Assembly (NCBI RefSeq): GCF_009805705.1
Contig: NZ_VSMB01000017.1
Span: 1-64,000 of the forward strand
Source of the DNA: Ruania rhizosphaerae
Lineage (GTDB): Bacteria > Actinomycetota > Actinomycetes > Actinomycetales > Beutenbergiaceae
Length of the DNA stretch: 64,000 nucleotides
Reading direction: 5' to 3'
In this document: positions 24,000-35,024 of the stretch, one piece after another
Position numbering within the stretch: the first letter of the stretch is position 1
Layout: each line of letters opens with the position of its first letter
Translations under genes and position numbers: made by a program
Notes under the pieces: model-generated
What the model saw: only the letters and a program-made list of their open reading frames with translations
Told to the model about the DNA's origin: nothing
Database searches by the model: none

Positions 24000-24947
24000 A
24001 TGACTGCCCACCCACCCGCCCTGCCCCAGTTCGCCGGGGTCCTCTACTTCCCGGTGACACCGTTCACCCGAAGCGACGCCGTGAACGAGGACCTCCTCTC
24101 GCAGCTCGTCCGGGACGGATTCGACAGCCGGGCCGGAGCCGCGTTCCTCGGGTGCGGTACTGGGGAGTATCACGCCCTCTCATCCTCGGAGTACGCACAA
24201 GTGATTCGTGCCGGGCTTGCCGGTGCCGTGGGGCACGGTCCTGCGATCGCCGGGGTCGGGGGCCCGCTAGGCCATGCTCGAGACTGCGCTCGGGTCGCGG
24301 AGGAGGCGGGTGCTGACGGGCTGCTGGTGATGCCCCCGTACCTCGTCTCCGGCCCGCAAGCGGGGCTGGTGGACTACTTCGAAGCGATCGGTGCAGTGAC
24401 GTCGCTGCCCTTGATCGCGTACCACCGGGGCAGCGGCACACTCAGTGATGACGCGGTGTGCCGGTTGCTGGAGAACCCGCAGCTCGCGGGGATCAAGGAC
24501 GGCGTCGGGGATGTGGCGCTGATGCAGCGCTTCGTGCTGGCCGCCGGGAGGCTCGGCCGCTCCGACGTGCAGTTCTTCAACGGGCTCCTCACCGCTGAGG
24601 CCAGTCAGGCTGCCTACCGGGCTATCGGCGTACCGCTGTACTCCTCGGCGACGTTCGCGATGTCGCCGGCCATCGCCAATGCTTTCTACGCTGCCTATAT
24701 CGCCGGGGACCACAGGGCGCAGCGCGACCTCCTCGATGGCTTCTACAGTCCGCTGATCGCACTGCGGGACGAGACTCCCGGTTTCGCGGTCTCGTTGATC
24801 AAGGCCGGCCTTCGCTTCAAGGGCTGGGACGTCGGCTCCGTGCGGGCCCCACTGGTCGATCCGACAGCCGAGCAAACCGCGCGCCTGTCCGCCATTCTCG
24901 ACCGTGGTGAGCAGCTGGCGCAGAGCATGAGGAAGGTGATCGCATGA
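24000..24947 (+). CDS. kdgD: 5-dehydro-4-deoxyglucarate dehydratase
   Basis: This 315-residue DHDPS-superfamily enzyme decarboxylates and dehydrates 5-keto-4-deoxyglucarate to 2-oxoglutarate semialdehyde. The Schiff-base lysine is K166 in AGIKDGVGD, and Y141 supplies the conserved tyrosine; FPVTPF and GCGTGEYHALS are typical of the KdgD branch. The ATG at 24000 lies one base after the gudD stop. The stop overlaps the aldehyde dehydrogenase start. Placement between GudD and the semialdehyde dehydrogenase confirms the assignment. Confidence 0.93.
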   Translation: MTAHPPALPQFAGVLYFPVTPFTRSDAVNEDLLSQLVRDGFDSRAGAAFLGCGTGEYHALSSSEYAQVIRAGLAGAVGHGPAIAGVGGPLGHARDCARVAEEAGADGLLVMPPYLVSGPQAGLVDYFEAIGAVTSLPLIAYHRGSGTLSDDAVCRLLENPQLAGIKDGVGDVALMQRFVLAAGRLGRSDVQFFNGLLTAEASQAAYRAIGVPLYSSATFAMSPAIANAFYAAYIAGDHRAQRDLLDGFYSPLIALRDETPGFAVSLIKAGLRFKGWDVGSVRAPLVDPTAEQTARLSAILDRGEQLAQSMRKVIA

Positions 24948-26392
24948 CCGAGCCAAGCACCACGGTGGACATCCCGGCGGAGGCTGCTGCTGCGGCCTTC
25001 GCTGTCACCTCGTCCGCTCCCGACCGGACCCGAGCTGGGTGGCTGCACGCCATCGCCGACGCGCTGGACGCTGCGGCCGAGGAACTGGTCGATCTCGCGG
25101 CCGAGGAGACCGGCCTGGGAGTGGTGCGACTCACCGGCGAGGTGGCACGGACCACGAATCAGCTGCGGATGTTCGCTGACGTGATCGATGAGGGCTCCTA
25201 CCTCGAGGCCACCATCGACCACGTCAACCCGGACGCCACGCCGCCCGTGCCGGATCTGCGCCGCATGCTGCGGCCGGTCGGTCCCGTGGCGGTGTTTGCC
25301 GCCTCCAACTTCCCCTTCGCGTTCTCGGTCGCCGGAGGTGATACGGCATCTGCGCTCGCCGTCGGCGCTCCGGTGATCGTCAAGTCGCATCCGGGCCATC
25401 CGCGTACGTCCCGGCGCACCGCCGAGATCGTCATCGATGCCCTGAACACCCATGGCGCTCCTGAAGGGACGTTCGCGATGGTGGAGGGATTCGATGCCGG
25501 CCTCGCGCTCGTCGACCACCCCGCTATCGCGGCGGTCGGCTTCACGGGATCGCTGCGTGGTGGTCGCGCACTCTTTGACCGGGCTGCGGCACGTCCGGAC
25601 CCGATCCCGTTCTACGGTGAGCTCGGGTCCCTGAACCCCGTGGTGGTCACCGCCCGGGCGGATGCCGCTCGCGGCGCGGAACTGGCCGAGGGCCTGGCTG
25701 GCTCCTTCCAGTTGGGTGTCGGGCAGTTCTGCACGAAGCCAGGCGTGGTCCTGGTCCCCGAGGGGTCGGATCTCGAGGGAAGCCTCGCTCGCCATCTCGC
25801 GCCTCAGCCACGCATGCTGACGAGCTCGATCGCTGAGGGATACGCCGCAGGCGCGGATCGCGCGACCGCCATCCCGGGCGTCGAGATCGTGGGCCGAGCG
25901 GAGTCGGATGAGGGTCCGGCTGCGCTGGTGATCGCCGCCGATGCCCGTACGGTCATCGCGCACCGGGGCGAGCTGCTGGAGGAGGTCTTCGGTCCGATCA
26001 CGTTGCTGGTGCGCTATGCGGGCCAGAGTGAGCTGCTTGAGCTGATCGGCGCGGTCCCTGGGAGCCTGACCGCGACTGTGCACGCCGAGCGTGAGGAATC
26101 GGTCGAGGAGGTACTCACGGCCCTCGAACGCATTGCCGGGCGGGTGCTCTTCGACGGATGGCCGACCGGCGTCGCGGTCAGCTGGGCGCAGCAGCACGGT
26201 GGTCCGTGGCCGGCTACCACGTCCCTGTTCACCTCCGTCGGTGCGACGGCGGTGCGCCGCTTCCAGCGCCCGGTCGCCTATCAAGGGGCGCCGGCGGAGC
26301 TGCTGCCACCCGCGTTGCAGGAGGACAACCCGCTCAACATTCCTCGGCGGGTGGACGGTGTGCTCCGGCTCCCGGCGAACGGGGAGGTGTAG
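24944..26392 (+). CDS. 2-oxoglutarate semialdehyde dehydrogenase
   Basis: A 482-residue aldehyde dehydrogenase of the KGSADH (type III) branch: N122 in ASNFPFAF, cofactor lysine K147, FTGSLRGG, E226 in YGELGS and the nucleophile C263 in GQFCTKPG. It oxidises 2-oxoglutarate semialdehyde to 2-oxoglutarate with NAD(P)+, the last step of the oxidative uronate/aldarate pathway. With the preceding genes the operon is complete from import to the TCA cycle, apart from lactone opening. The gene is convergent with an ABC permease gene 79 bp away. Confidence 0.93.
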   Translation: MTEPSTTVDIPAEAAAAAFAVTSSAPDRTRAGWLHAIADALDAAAEELVDLAAEETGLGVVRLTGEVARTTNQLRMFADVIDEGSYLEATIDHVNPDATPPVPDLRRMLRPVGPVAVFAASNFPFAFSVAGGDTASALAVGAPVIVKSHPGHPRTSRRTAEIVIDALNTHGAPEGTFAMVEGFDAGLALVDHPAIAAVGFTGSLRGGRALFDRAAARPDPIPFYGELGSLNPVVVTARADAARGAELAEGLAGSFQLGVGQFCTKPGVVLVPEGSDLEGSLARHLAPQPRMLTSSIAEGYAAGADRATAIPGVEIVGRAESDEGPAALVIAADARTVIAHRGELLEEVFGPITLLVRYAGQSELLELIGAVPGSLTATVHAEREESVEEVLTALERIAGRVLFDGWPTGVAVSWAQQHGGPWPATTSLFTSVGATAVRRFQRPVAYQGAPAELLPPALQEDNPLNIPRRVDGVLRLPANGEV

Positions 26393-26471
26393 AAGTCCGC
26401 GGGATGGGCCACGCGGCAGTGGTGCGGTGCGCACCGGTGGTGCGGAGCGGCCCCGGTCTGCACTACCGCTG

Positions 26472-27290
26472 CTAGACCAACGACACCCGCCGCTTCCAGG
26501 AGCGCACACTCCACACCAGGCACACGGCCGTGGTGAGCACCAGCGCCGGCACGAACCCGATCGGCATCACCTCGGCCGAACTCGAATCGGCGGCCATCTC
26601 GGCGAACAGGTCGAAGCGCACCAGCCCCAGCCGCTCGCCGTCCATGCCGATCGCCAGCGGCAGGGCGACGAAGGAGGCGAACGTGACGATCTGGACCGCG
26701 ATGTAGACCGCGAAGTAGATCACCACCGGGCCCCCGATACCCCAGCGGTTCATGGGCGCCTGGCTGCCGATGGAGGCCGCGAAGAAGTACTGCGTCGGCC
26801 AGATCAGGATCATGACGGCGAAGGTCACCACTGCGGCCACCACGCCCCAGGCTGGGGTCACCTGTGTGAGCTGCTCCCATCCCTCGCGCAGCGAGGTGAT
26901 GACCGTCAAGGGCTCGCCGGTGCTGAGTGTGATCAACGGCGAGGCGGCCAGGCCCATGCCGATACTCAGGACGGTGCCGACGAGCGAGACGAGCCATGCC
27001 CAGGTCATCTTGGCCCAGTAGATGCGCGAGCCGTTCACAGGCAGCGTCTGAGTCAGGTAGCCGCCGCGACCGTAGCTGGATTGCCAGTACCGCACGACGA
27101 GCAGGATCTGCGCGATCGGGACCAGTCCGAGCACGGCCATCACCGCGACGGCGATCCCGATCTGGGAGATCGCGGGCCAGCCGGTGGCCGCAAGCAGGCT
27201 GCCGGCCAGGGTGACGAGCAGCGCCGCCCCGGCCGTGAGCGCGAGCATGCCGCGGGTCTGGATGAACTCGTGCTTGAGGAGGGTCATCAT
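26472..27290 (-). CDS. ABC transporter membrane subunit
   Basis: A 272-residue integral membrane protein with about six hydrophobic segments and a charged loop, beginning TLLKHEFIQTRGMLALTAG, the pattern of ABC-2-type permeases paired with a separate ATPase. It overlaps the ATPase gene by four bases and is the last gene of a GntR-ATPase-permease trio. Such YtrA-type units often respond to cell-wall-active compounds or solvents; the substrate here is unknown. Confidence 0.85.
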   Translation of the reverse strand: MMTLLKHEFIQTRGMLALTAGAALLVTLAGSLLAATGWPAISQIGIAVAVMAVLGLVPIAQILLVVRYWQSSYGRGGYLTQTLPVNGSRIYWAKMTWAWLVSLVGTVLSIGMGLAASPLITLSTGEPLTVITSLREGWEQLTQVTPAWGVVAAVVTFAVMILIWPTQYFFAASIGSQAPMNRWGIGGPVVIYFAVYIAVQIVTFASFVALPLAIGMDGERLGLVRFDLFAEMAADSSSAEVMPIGFVPALVLTTAVCLVWSVRSWKRRVSLV

Positions 27291-28036
27291 GAGCGGTACA
27301 CCTTTCGGAAGATCTGCTCGAGACTGGTGCCGTGCTCGGCGCGGAGATCGTCGACCTGTCCGGTGAGCAGGACGCTGCCGTGGCGCATCATCACCACCGA
27401 GTCCAGCGACGTCTCGAGGTCGTGCACCAGGTGCGTGGCGATCAGCAAGAGGGAGTCCGGTTCAAGAGTGCGCAGGATCGCCTCGAGAATCCCCTCGCGG
27501 GCGGAGGGGTCGACGCCGGAGATCGGCTCATCGAGCAGGTATACCCGGGCGCGGCGCGCCATGGTCAGGGCGACGTGCACCTTCTCGCGCATCCCCTTGG
27601 ACATCTCCTTCAGCTTCATCGACTCTTCCAGCCCGAAGCCCTCGATGAGCTCGGTGGCCTTCGCCCGGTCGAAGTCGGTGAAGAAGTCCTCGAACAGGTC
27701 GAGGAAGTAGTGGACTCGGTAGCGCTCGGGTAGGGCGCTGCGGTCGGGGAGGTAGGAGACGATCGCCTTCGTCTGCGGTCCGAGCGGCCGGCCGGCGATA
27801 CGGATCTCTCCGCTGTGGTCGGCGTAGACGCCGGCGAGCGTCTTCAGCAGTGTGGACTTTCCGCAACCGTTCTCACCGAGAAGCCCGACGATCTGGCCTC
27901 CGGCGAGGTTGAGGTCGAGGTGGTCGACGGCTCGGCGCTGGCCGTAGCGCACCGTCAGGTCGCGGACGCTGATGAGGGAGTCGTTCTCGGTCATCGCCGG
28001 ATCACGCTCTCTGCGTGTGCTGGTGGTCGTGGTCAT
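27287..28036 (-). CDS. ABC transporter ATPase
   Basis: The 249-residue ATPase has Walker A (GENGCGKST) near residue 54, a shortened signature region (LKEMSKGMREKV), Walker B (VYLLDEPISGVD) and the H-loop (ATHLVHD). The signature is MSKGM rather than the usual LSGGQ, a variation common in YtrB-type exporters. The ATG at 28036 is chosen because GAGGAGAG lies just upstream on this strand; an ATG at 27994 is possible. It overlaps the GntR gene by 35 bases. Confidence 0.9.
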   Translation of the reverse strand: MTTTTSTRRERDPAMTENDSLISVRDLTVRYGQRRAVDHLDLNLAGGQIVGLLGENGCGKSTLLKTLAGVYADHSGEIRIAGRPLGPQTKAIVSYLPDRSALPERYRVHYFLDLFEDFFTDFDRAKATELIEGFGLEESMKLKEMSKGMREKVHVALTMARRARVYLLDEPISGVDPSAREGILEAILRTLEPDSLLLIATHLVHDLETSLDSVVMMRHGSVLLTGQVDDLRAEHGTSLEQIFRKVYRS

Positions 28037-28385
28037 TCCATCTCTCCTCGATCAGTCGCCGGGCCTGCGCGGGGGGCATCCCCAGTCCGCTGGCGCGGCG
28101 GATGAAGTCATCGGCTGCGTCTTGGGCGAGCTCGGCCCGGAGGGCGTCGATGTGGCCCTCCTCGGCGGTGACGAACCGGCCCGCGGTGCGTTCCGAGCGG
28201 CACAGCTCGCGGCGTTCCAGCTCCGCCAGGGCGCGCTGAACCGTGTTCGGGTTCACGCCCAGCTCACTGGCGAGGTCGCGCACACCGGCGATCCGGCCCC
28301 CGGCCGGCCACTCGCCGGTGACGATCCGCCGGGAGAACTCGGTCACGAGCTGGCCCCAGATGGGGGAGCTGGTGTCGAACTCCAT
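28002..28385 (-). CDS. GntR regulator, YtrA subfamily
   Basis: The 127-residue protein has a GntR winged helix (PIWGQLVTEFSRRIVTGEWPAGGRIAGVRDLASELGVNPNTVQRALAELE, read across residues 8-57) and only a short helical tail of about 50 residues, which defines the YtrA subfamily. These repressors control the ABC transporter genes that follow them. GGAGGGG precedes the ATG at 28385. A 34-bp palindrome 13 bp upstream is its obvious operator. Confidence 0.92.
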   Translation of the reverse strand: MEFDTSSPIWGQLVTEFSRRIVTGEWPAGGRIAGVRDLASELGVNPNTVQRALAELERRELCRSERTAGRFVTAEEGHIDALRAELAQDAADDFIRRASGLGMPPAQARRLIEERWNDHDHQHTQRA

Positions 28386-28397
28386 GGCGGCCCCTCC

Positions 28398-28431
28398 GTG
28401 TCACTGTATTAGGTACTTAATACAATGACAC
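28398..28431 (-). promoter_or_regulatory. 34-bp palindromic YtrA-type operator
   Basis: GTGTCACTGTATTA (28398-28411) and TAATACAATGACAC (28418-28431) are complementary at 13 of 14 positions around a 6-bp centre (GGTACT). The core GTATTA...TAATAC has the form expected of YtrA-subfamily operators. It overlaps the promoter region of the GntR-ABC operon, 13 bp before its first codon, so autorepression is expected. Confidence 0.8.
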
Positions 28432-28497
28432 GACCTGGGTTGGGAGTCAATCTCCGCGCGGCCGGGGCTGCCGCCCCAACTGCCCGAGTCGTCCCAC

Positions 28498-28542
28498 TGT
28501 GCGGTTGCGTCCGGTCACCCGGTGACTGCCCTCAACCGCACA
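28498..28542 (-). terminator. Nested hairpin at the end of the AbiEi-like gene
   Basis: An outer 10-bp stem TGTGCGGTTG (28498-28507) with CAACCGCACA (28533-28542) encloses a second 6-bp stem GTCACC/GGTGAC (28514-28526). It overlaps the last codons of the AbiEi-like gene, which is read towards it, and probably terminates it. The outer stem shares its GCGGTTG core with the hairpin on the gene's other side. Confidence 0.55.
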
Positions 28543-29530
28543 AGGGGACTGTGAGTGAGGCTGGGCAGGCCGGGCAGCGCCGCGGTGATCCGCTCCAGCC
28601 GCGTGCCTGCAAACCGGCGGCAATCCGCATCGCAGTCGCGCACGATCGGTCGAACACCTGCCCCCACCCGAGTCGCAGGGTCAGCCGGTCCGTGGCGGCC
28701 GCATCAAGATCGCGTTCGTGGTCCCGGTCGCGATCTCTCGTGGAACTATGGTCGAGCCGTCCGTCCAGCTCCACGAGTAGTGCCTGGTCCTCGTAGTACA
28801 CGTCTCGGTAGAGCGATCTTTTGAGCGACTCGCGGAACTGGCGCTTGGCAGGGGGAAGGCGGTGTGCCCGCTCGACCCGGGTGAAGTAGCCATGCTCGAG
28901 CGTGGAGCAGGTTCCCGCGCGGAGATCGTCGATGACGCTGGCCAGGAAGGCCCGTCGAGCGAACCGTTCCCGGTGCGCCAGGGCGGCGGCGAGTCGCTCC
29001 GGTGTCGTGATGCGCGCACCCAGGGCGTCGGCGAGGTGCGCAACTGCGTCGACGTCAGACCGGGCGGTCGCCGCCAGTTCCAACGCGACGTACTCGATCC
29101 GCTGGCGCGGCGGCGAGGTGTTCCAGAGGCAGGAGTCGCGAAGGTGTGCCGAGCGACGGATGACGATTCCTTCGTCAGGGGAGAGGTGTCGGTGTCGGTC
29201 CACTACGAGGTGAATGGCGCTGTCGTCGCCGCGTTCTGATCGTCGCGCGCCTGCTACGGTCCGTCGCGCCGACTCGCCGGCCAGCGCGGCCGGCCAGTAT
29301 GCGAGAACGGCGGCCCACGCGCGTTGGCCCCATGTCCGCGGCCCGGTGTGATCGACGTAGATGCCGGTGTGCACCGTGGTCAGGAGACGACGGCGCCGCA
29401 GTCGGCGTAAGTCGTTGTCGGTGAGCCCGCATGCGTGGGCTTGGCCGCGGCTGATCACGCCCTCTTGCTGCGTGAGCGTCGACGCGATCAAGCTCAGGGC
29501 GGGGTCCAGTGTCATCGCAGGGTCGGCCAT
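28532..29530 (-). CDS. AbiEi-antitoxin/DUF559-like protein
   Basis: A 332-residue protein with a helical winged-helix-like N-terminus (GVISRGQAHACGLTDNDLRRLRRRRLLTTVHTGIYVD spans about residues 19-56), the pattern of the AbiEi antitoxin domain, and a C-terminal segment resembling Vsr/DUF559 endonucleases (ALLVELDGRLDH followed by charged RDRDHERDLDA). Such proteins are abundant single genes in actinobacteria; whether they regulate, cut DNA or neutralise a toxin is not known. No AbiEii toxin is adjacent. The ATG at 29530 has AGGA eight bases upstream. Hairpins with a shared core bracket the gene. Confidence 0.75.
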   Translation of the reverse strand: MADPAMTLDPALSLIASTLTQQEGVISRGQAHACGLTDNDLRRLRRRRLLTTVHTGIYVDHTGPRTWGQRAWAAVLAYWPAALAGESARRTVAGARRSERGDDSAIHLVVDRHRHLSPDEGIVIRRSAHLRDSCLWNTSPPRQRIEYVALELAATARSDVDAVAHLADALGARITTPERLAAALAHRERFARRAFLASVIDDLRAGTCSTLEHGYFTRVERAHRLPPAKRQFRESLKRSLYRDVYYEDQALLVELDGRLDHSSTRDRDRDHERDLDAAATDRLTLRLGWGQVFDRSCATAMRIAAGLQARGWSGSPRRCPACPASLTVPLCG

Positions 29531-29605
29531 GTGCCGATCCTGGTGAGATCGCCTCATCGACGGGTGTGCCCGCAGGGGGGTTGTGGAGCGCCTGTCACCA
29601 GCTAC

Positions 29606-29644
29606 GCGGTTGTGGGCGGTCGTCGGCTGACGGCTCACAACCGC
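29606..29644. repeat. 9-bp inverted repeat upstream of AbiEi-like gene
   Basis: GCGGTTGTG (29606-29614) and CACAACCGC (29636-29644) are perfect complements around a 21-nt loop. It shares the GCGGTTG core with the hairpin at 28498-28542, so the AbiEi-like gene lies between two related inverted repeats. It is 76 bp upstream of that gene's start and 270 bp before dnaK. Confidence 0.5.
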
Positions 29645-29788
29645 CTAGGTGCTACCGCCCCCGCCGCCACGCCCACCGCCACCCCCACGCCTACCGCCGC
29701 CCCCACTCGCTACCAGCGCGAACGGCAGCCGCGCCACGTCCAACGTGAGGTGAGGGACGCCGTCGGGAATAGAATCCACTACCCCACA
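29645..29788. other. Intergenic C-rich stretch before the dnaK control region
   Basis: This stretch is dominated by short CCGCCCCC/CCACCGCC-type runs and contains no supported gene or clear promoter box. It separates the AbiEi-like gene from the HspR-controlled region of dnaK. Confidence 0.5.
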
Positions 29789-29872
29789 GTTGAGCCGAAT
29801 AGACTCAAGTTTGGACTACTGGATTTGATCTTCCGATCGGACCGTCACACACTTGAGTGCGGAAGACTCAAC
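29789..29872 (+). promoter_or_regulatory. Two HAIR operators (HspR sites) upstream of dnaK
   Basis: HspR-associated inverted repeats have the form CTTGAGT-N7-ACTCAAG. Here GTTGAGC-N7-ACTCAAG lies at 29789-29809 and CTTGAGT-N7-ACTCAAC at 29852-29872, each one arm perfect and the other with one or two changes, 63 bp apart start to start. A TTGATC box (29825-29830) lies between them. Two sites fit cooperative repression of the dnaK operon by the HspR encoded as its last gene, with DnaK as co-repressor as known in Streptomyces and Mycobacterium. Confidence 0.88.
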
Positions 29873-29915
29873 TAGTCGCATCCGGCGCCGCCGGAGCGGA
29901 AGGAGCTGCAGGAAC

Positions 29916-31795
<1,880 letters not shown>

Positions 31796-31799
<4 letters not shown>

Positions 31800-32455
31800 C
31801 CGAGTCTCAACCACCTGAGGAGCAGCCGGTCGTGCGCGACAAGCGCCGCCTGGACCCGACCACGGGTGAGCTCCGTACCCCGGAGGAGGTGGCCGCAGCC
31901 GAGGCTGTGGCCACCGCCACGGAGCAGATTCCCGACGGCGCAGCCTCCGAGTCCTCTGACGGCACCACTCCCGAAGGTTCCGAGGGCGGACAGGCTGAGG
32001 ACCCGGTCGCTGCCGCCAAGGCGGAGGCCGCCGACCTGCAGGACCAGCTCGCGCGTGCGAAGGCCGACCTGTACAACCTCGACCAGCGGTTCAACCAGTT
32101 CGTCAAGCGCTCCCGCGTGGAAGCGCAGGCGGAAAAGGGGCGCGGTGTCGAGTCGGTCGTGGAGGCGCTGATCCCGGTGCTCGACGACGTCGACGCCGCA
32201 CGTCAGCACGGCGGTCTCGAAGGTCCGTTGGCGTCGGTGGTGGAGAAGCTCGAATCCACGCTGACCACTCGCTTCGAGGTGGAGCGCTTCGGTGCGCCGG
32301 GGGAGGAGTTCGACCCGACGGTGCACGAGGCGCTCATGCACTCCACGAGTGAGGACGTCGAGGCCGAGACTGTGTCTCAGGTGCTCCAGCCCGGCTACCG
32401 GGTGGGCGAGCGAGTGGTGCGCCCGGCCCGCGTGGCGGTGACCGGACCGCAGTGA
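31796..32455 (+). CDS. grpE: DnaK nucleotide-exchange factor GrpE
   Basis: 219 residues. A long acidic, low-complexity N-terminus (about 80 residues) is followed by the GrpE coiled coil ([28 protein letters not shown]) and the beta-wing region [21 protein letters not shown], ending in [16 protein letters not shown]. It releases ADP from DnaK. The GTG start overlaps the dnaK stop by four bases. The N-terminal extension is longer than in enterobacteria, as is usual for actinobacteria. Confidence 0.97.
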
Positions 32456-32525
32456 CCGCGCAGCTGCCGAAAGGTGGGACCAGCCCGGATGCAGGAGGAA
32501 GAATGATCGAAGGAGGTGTGGCGCG

Positions 32526-33557
<1,032 letters not shown>

Positions 33558-33564
33558 GGTCATC

Positions 33565-33972
33565 GTGGCGGCGGGTTATGACGCACCGGTCTTCCTGATC
33601 TCGATCGCCGCTGAGCGCGCTGGGATGCACGCCCAGACCTTGCGGCAGTACGACCGGCTCGGTCTGGTGGTGCCCCGGCGTGCTCAGGGGAGGGGACGTC
33701 GGTATTCCCAGCGCGATGTTGACGTGCTGCGTGAGGTCCAGCGTCTCTCGCAGGAGGAGGGCATCAATCTCGCCGGGATCAAACGGATCCTTGAGCTGGC
33801 CGCCGAGAACGAGCGCCTCGAGGTGGAGAACGCCCGCCTCCGTGAGCGGGCCGGGGTGAACCGGCGCGTCTTCACCGCCGACGCCTCCGGTGATGTTGTC
33901 GCGGTGCCGCTCGGCACCCGGTTGCGCCGGGTGGAATCGAACGCCCTGGTGCTCTGGCGACCGCACCGCTGA
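33565..33972 (+). CDS. hspR: Heat-shock repressor HspR (MerR family)
   Basis: The 135-residue MerR-type protein has the HspR opening FLISIAAERAGMHAQTLRQYDRLGLVVPRR, then GRRYSQRDVDVLREVQRLSQEEGINLAGIKRILEL and a heptad helix. It represses the dnaK operon by binding the HAIR sites upstream of dnaK. The GTG start lies seven bases after the dnaJ stop. The C-terminal tail (ALVLWRPHR) is typical. Autoregulation follows from its place as fourth gene of the operon. Confidence 0.96.
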   Translation: MAAGYDAPVFLISIAAERAGMHAQTLRQYDRLGLVVPRRAQGRGRRYSQRDVDVLREVQRLSQEEGINLAGIKRILELAAENERLEVENARLRERAGVNRRVFTADASGDVVAVPLGTRLRRVESNALVLWRPHR

Positions 33973-34054
33973 CGAGATTGGCGGCCTTCTCTTCGCCCGG
34001 GCCGGCGTTCGCGCGACGACAACCACGCTTGCACCGCCCGCTGGGGCCCGGCGT

Positions 34055-34115
34055 CAGCCATCGAATCCCCCTGCGGGTGTCCGGAGCTGGATTCGATGGC
34101 TGCAGGGGGATTCGA
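34055..34115. repeat. One left arm with two alternative right arms
   Basis: CAGCCATCGAATCC (34055-34068) is the perfect complement of GGATTCGATGGCTG (34089-34102). The overlapping left segment TCGAATCCCCCTG (34061-34073) is the perfect complement of CAGGGGGATTCGA (34103-34115). The two right arms are directly adjacent, and the left arm can pair with only one at a time (14 or 13 bp). It lies between hspR and the DUF4282 gene. It could be a switch, a terminator/antiterminator pair or a duplicated repeat. Confidence 0.65.
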
Positions 34116-34187
34116 ACGGGACTCGTGGTCGGCTCGGCTGGTGGCTAGGGTTCAGGGAGTATCACCCGCATCCTGGAGGAGATTGTC

Positions 34188-34994
34188 GTGTCCTACACCC
34201 CGCCCCCGCCCGATCCCAACGAGCAGGATCCCGTGTACGGGCAGCAGCCGCCACCGCCGGGCACGCCCTCCTTCGGTGCCTCTTCCGAGCACCCCGCTGC
34301 CGCGGCCGACCAGTCGCCTTCGTACGGCGCGGGATCGCAGCAGCCGGCCGCTGAGGGAACTCCGTACGGACCGGGTTCGCAGCAGCCGCCGTCGTACGGG
34401 TCGGCCTCCCAGCAGCCGCAGGACCCTGGTACACCGGCTGCACCCGTCTACGGCGCACCCCAGCAGCCTGCACCTCAGCAGCCCGCTCAGCCCGGTCCAC
34501 CTCAGCCCGGCACTGCGGTTCCTGGGTACGGGGCCCAGCAGCCCCCGGCTGGGTACGGCGCCCAGCAGCCCCCGGCCGGCTATGGACCGCCACCCGGAGG
34601 CGGATATGGGCAGCCCTCCTACCCGCAAGCCAGCGGAGGCGGAGGGGGTGGCAACGGCTTCTTCGGTGCCTTCTTCGACTTCTCCTTCTCGAAGTACGTC
34701 ACCCTGACGTTCGCCAAGGTCATCTTCATCATCGCGATCATCATCGCGGCGCTCTGGTGGCTCGGCGCCATCATCAGCGGCTTCGGCGCGGGTGCGTTCA
34801 GCAGCATGATGAACCCGTACAGCGGCGGGGGTGGTGGCGCGATCCTCGGCGTGCTGGCGATCCTGTTCGGCTGGATCCCACCGGCGCTGTTCCTGATCGG
34901 GGTCCGCATCGGCCTGGAGTTCACGGTCGCCACGATCAAGACTTCCCAGAACACCTCCGTGCTTGCCGCGCGCGAGGGCTCCGAAGGCGACTGA
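34188..34994 (+). CDS. Proline/glutamine-rich DUF4282 membrane protein
   Basis: A 268-residue protein in two parts. Residues 1-155 are a low-complexity, cytoplasmic-type region rich in Pro, Gln, Tyr and Gly with repeated AQQPPAGYG/SQQP units. Residues about 160-255 carry the DUF4282 domain: FFDFSFSKYVTLTFAKVIF, then two membrane helices, and a conserved LEFTVATIK end. Its function is unknown; such proteins are common in actinobacteria. The GTG at 34188 has GGAGGAG eight bases upstream. A GC-rich hairpin ends the gene. Confidence 0.88.
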   Translation: MSYTPPPPDPNEQDPVYGQQPPPPGTPSFGASSEHPAAAADQSPSYGAGSQQPAAEGTPYGPGSQQPPSYGSASQQPQDPGTPAAPVYGAPQQPAPQQPAQPGPPQPGTAVPGYGAQQPPAGYGAQQPPAGYGPPPGGGYGQPSYPQASGGGGGGNGFFGAFFDFSFSKYVTLTFAKVIFIIAIIIAALWWLGAIISGFGAGAFSSMMNPYSGGGGGAILGVLAILFGWIPPALFLIGVRIGLEFTVATIKTSQNTSVLAAREGSEGD

Positions 34995-35024
34995 GCGATC
35001 AGCCCGATCCTTGCCTCGCCGTTC

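Noticed and set aside
26393-26471. GC-rich partial symmetry between convergent genes
   Set aside because: Arms such as GCGGCAGTGGTGC and GCACTACCGCTGC match only about 9 of 13 positions; too weak to call a terminator.
34055-34120. tRNA T-arm-like sequence GGATTCGAAC
   Set aside because: No D-arm, anticodon arm or acceptor pairing can be built around it on either strand; the symmetry is explained by the competing inverted repeats.
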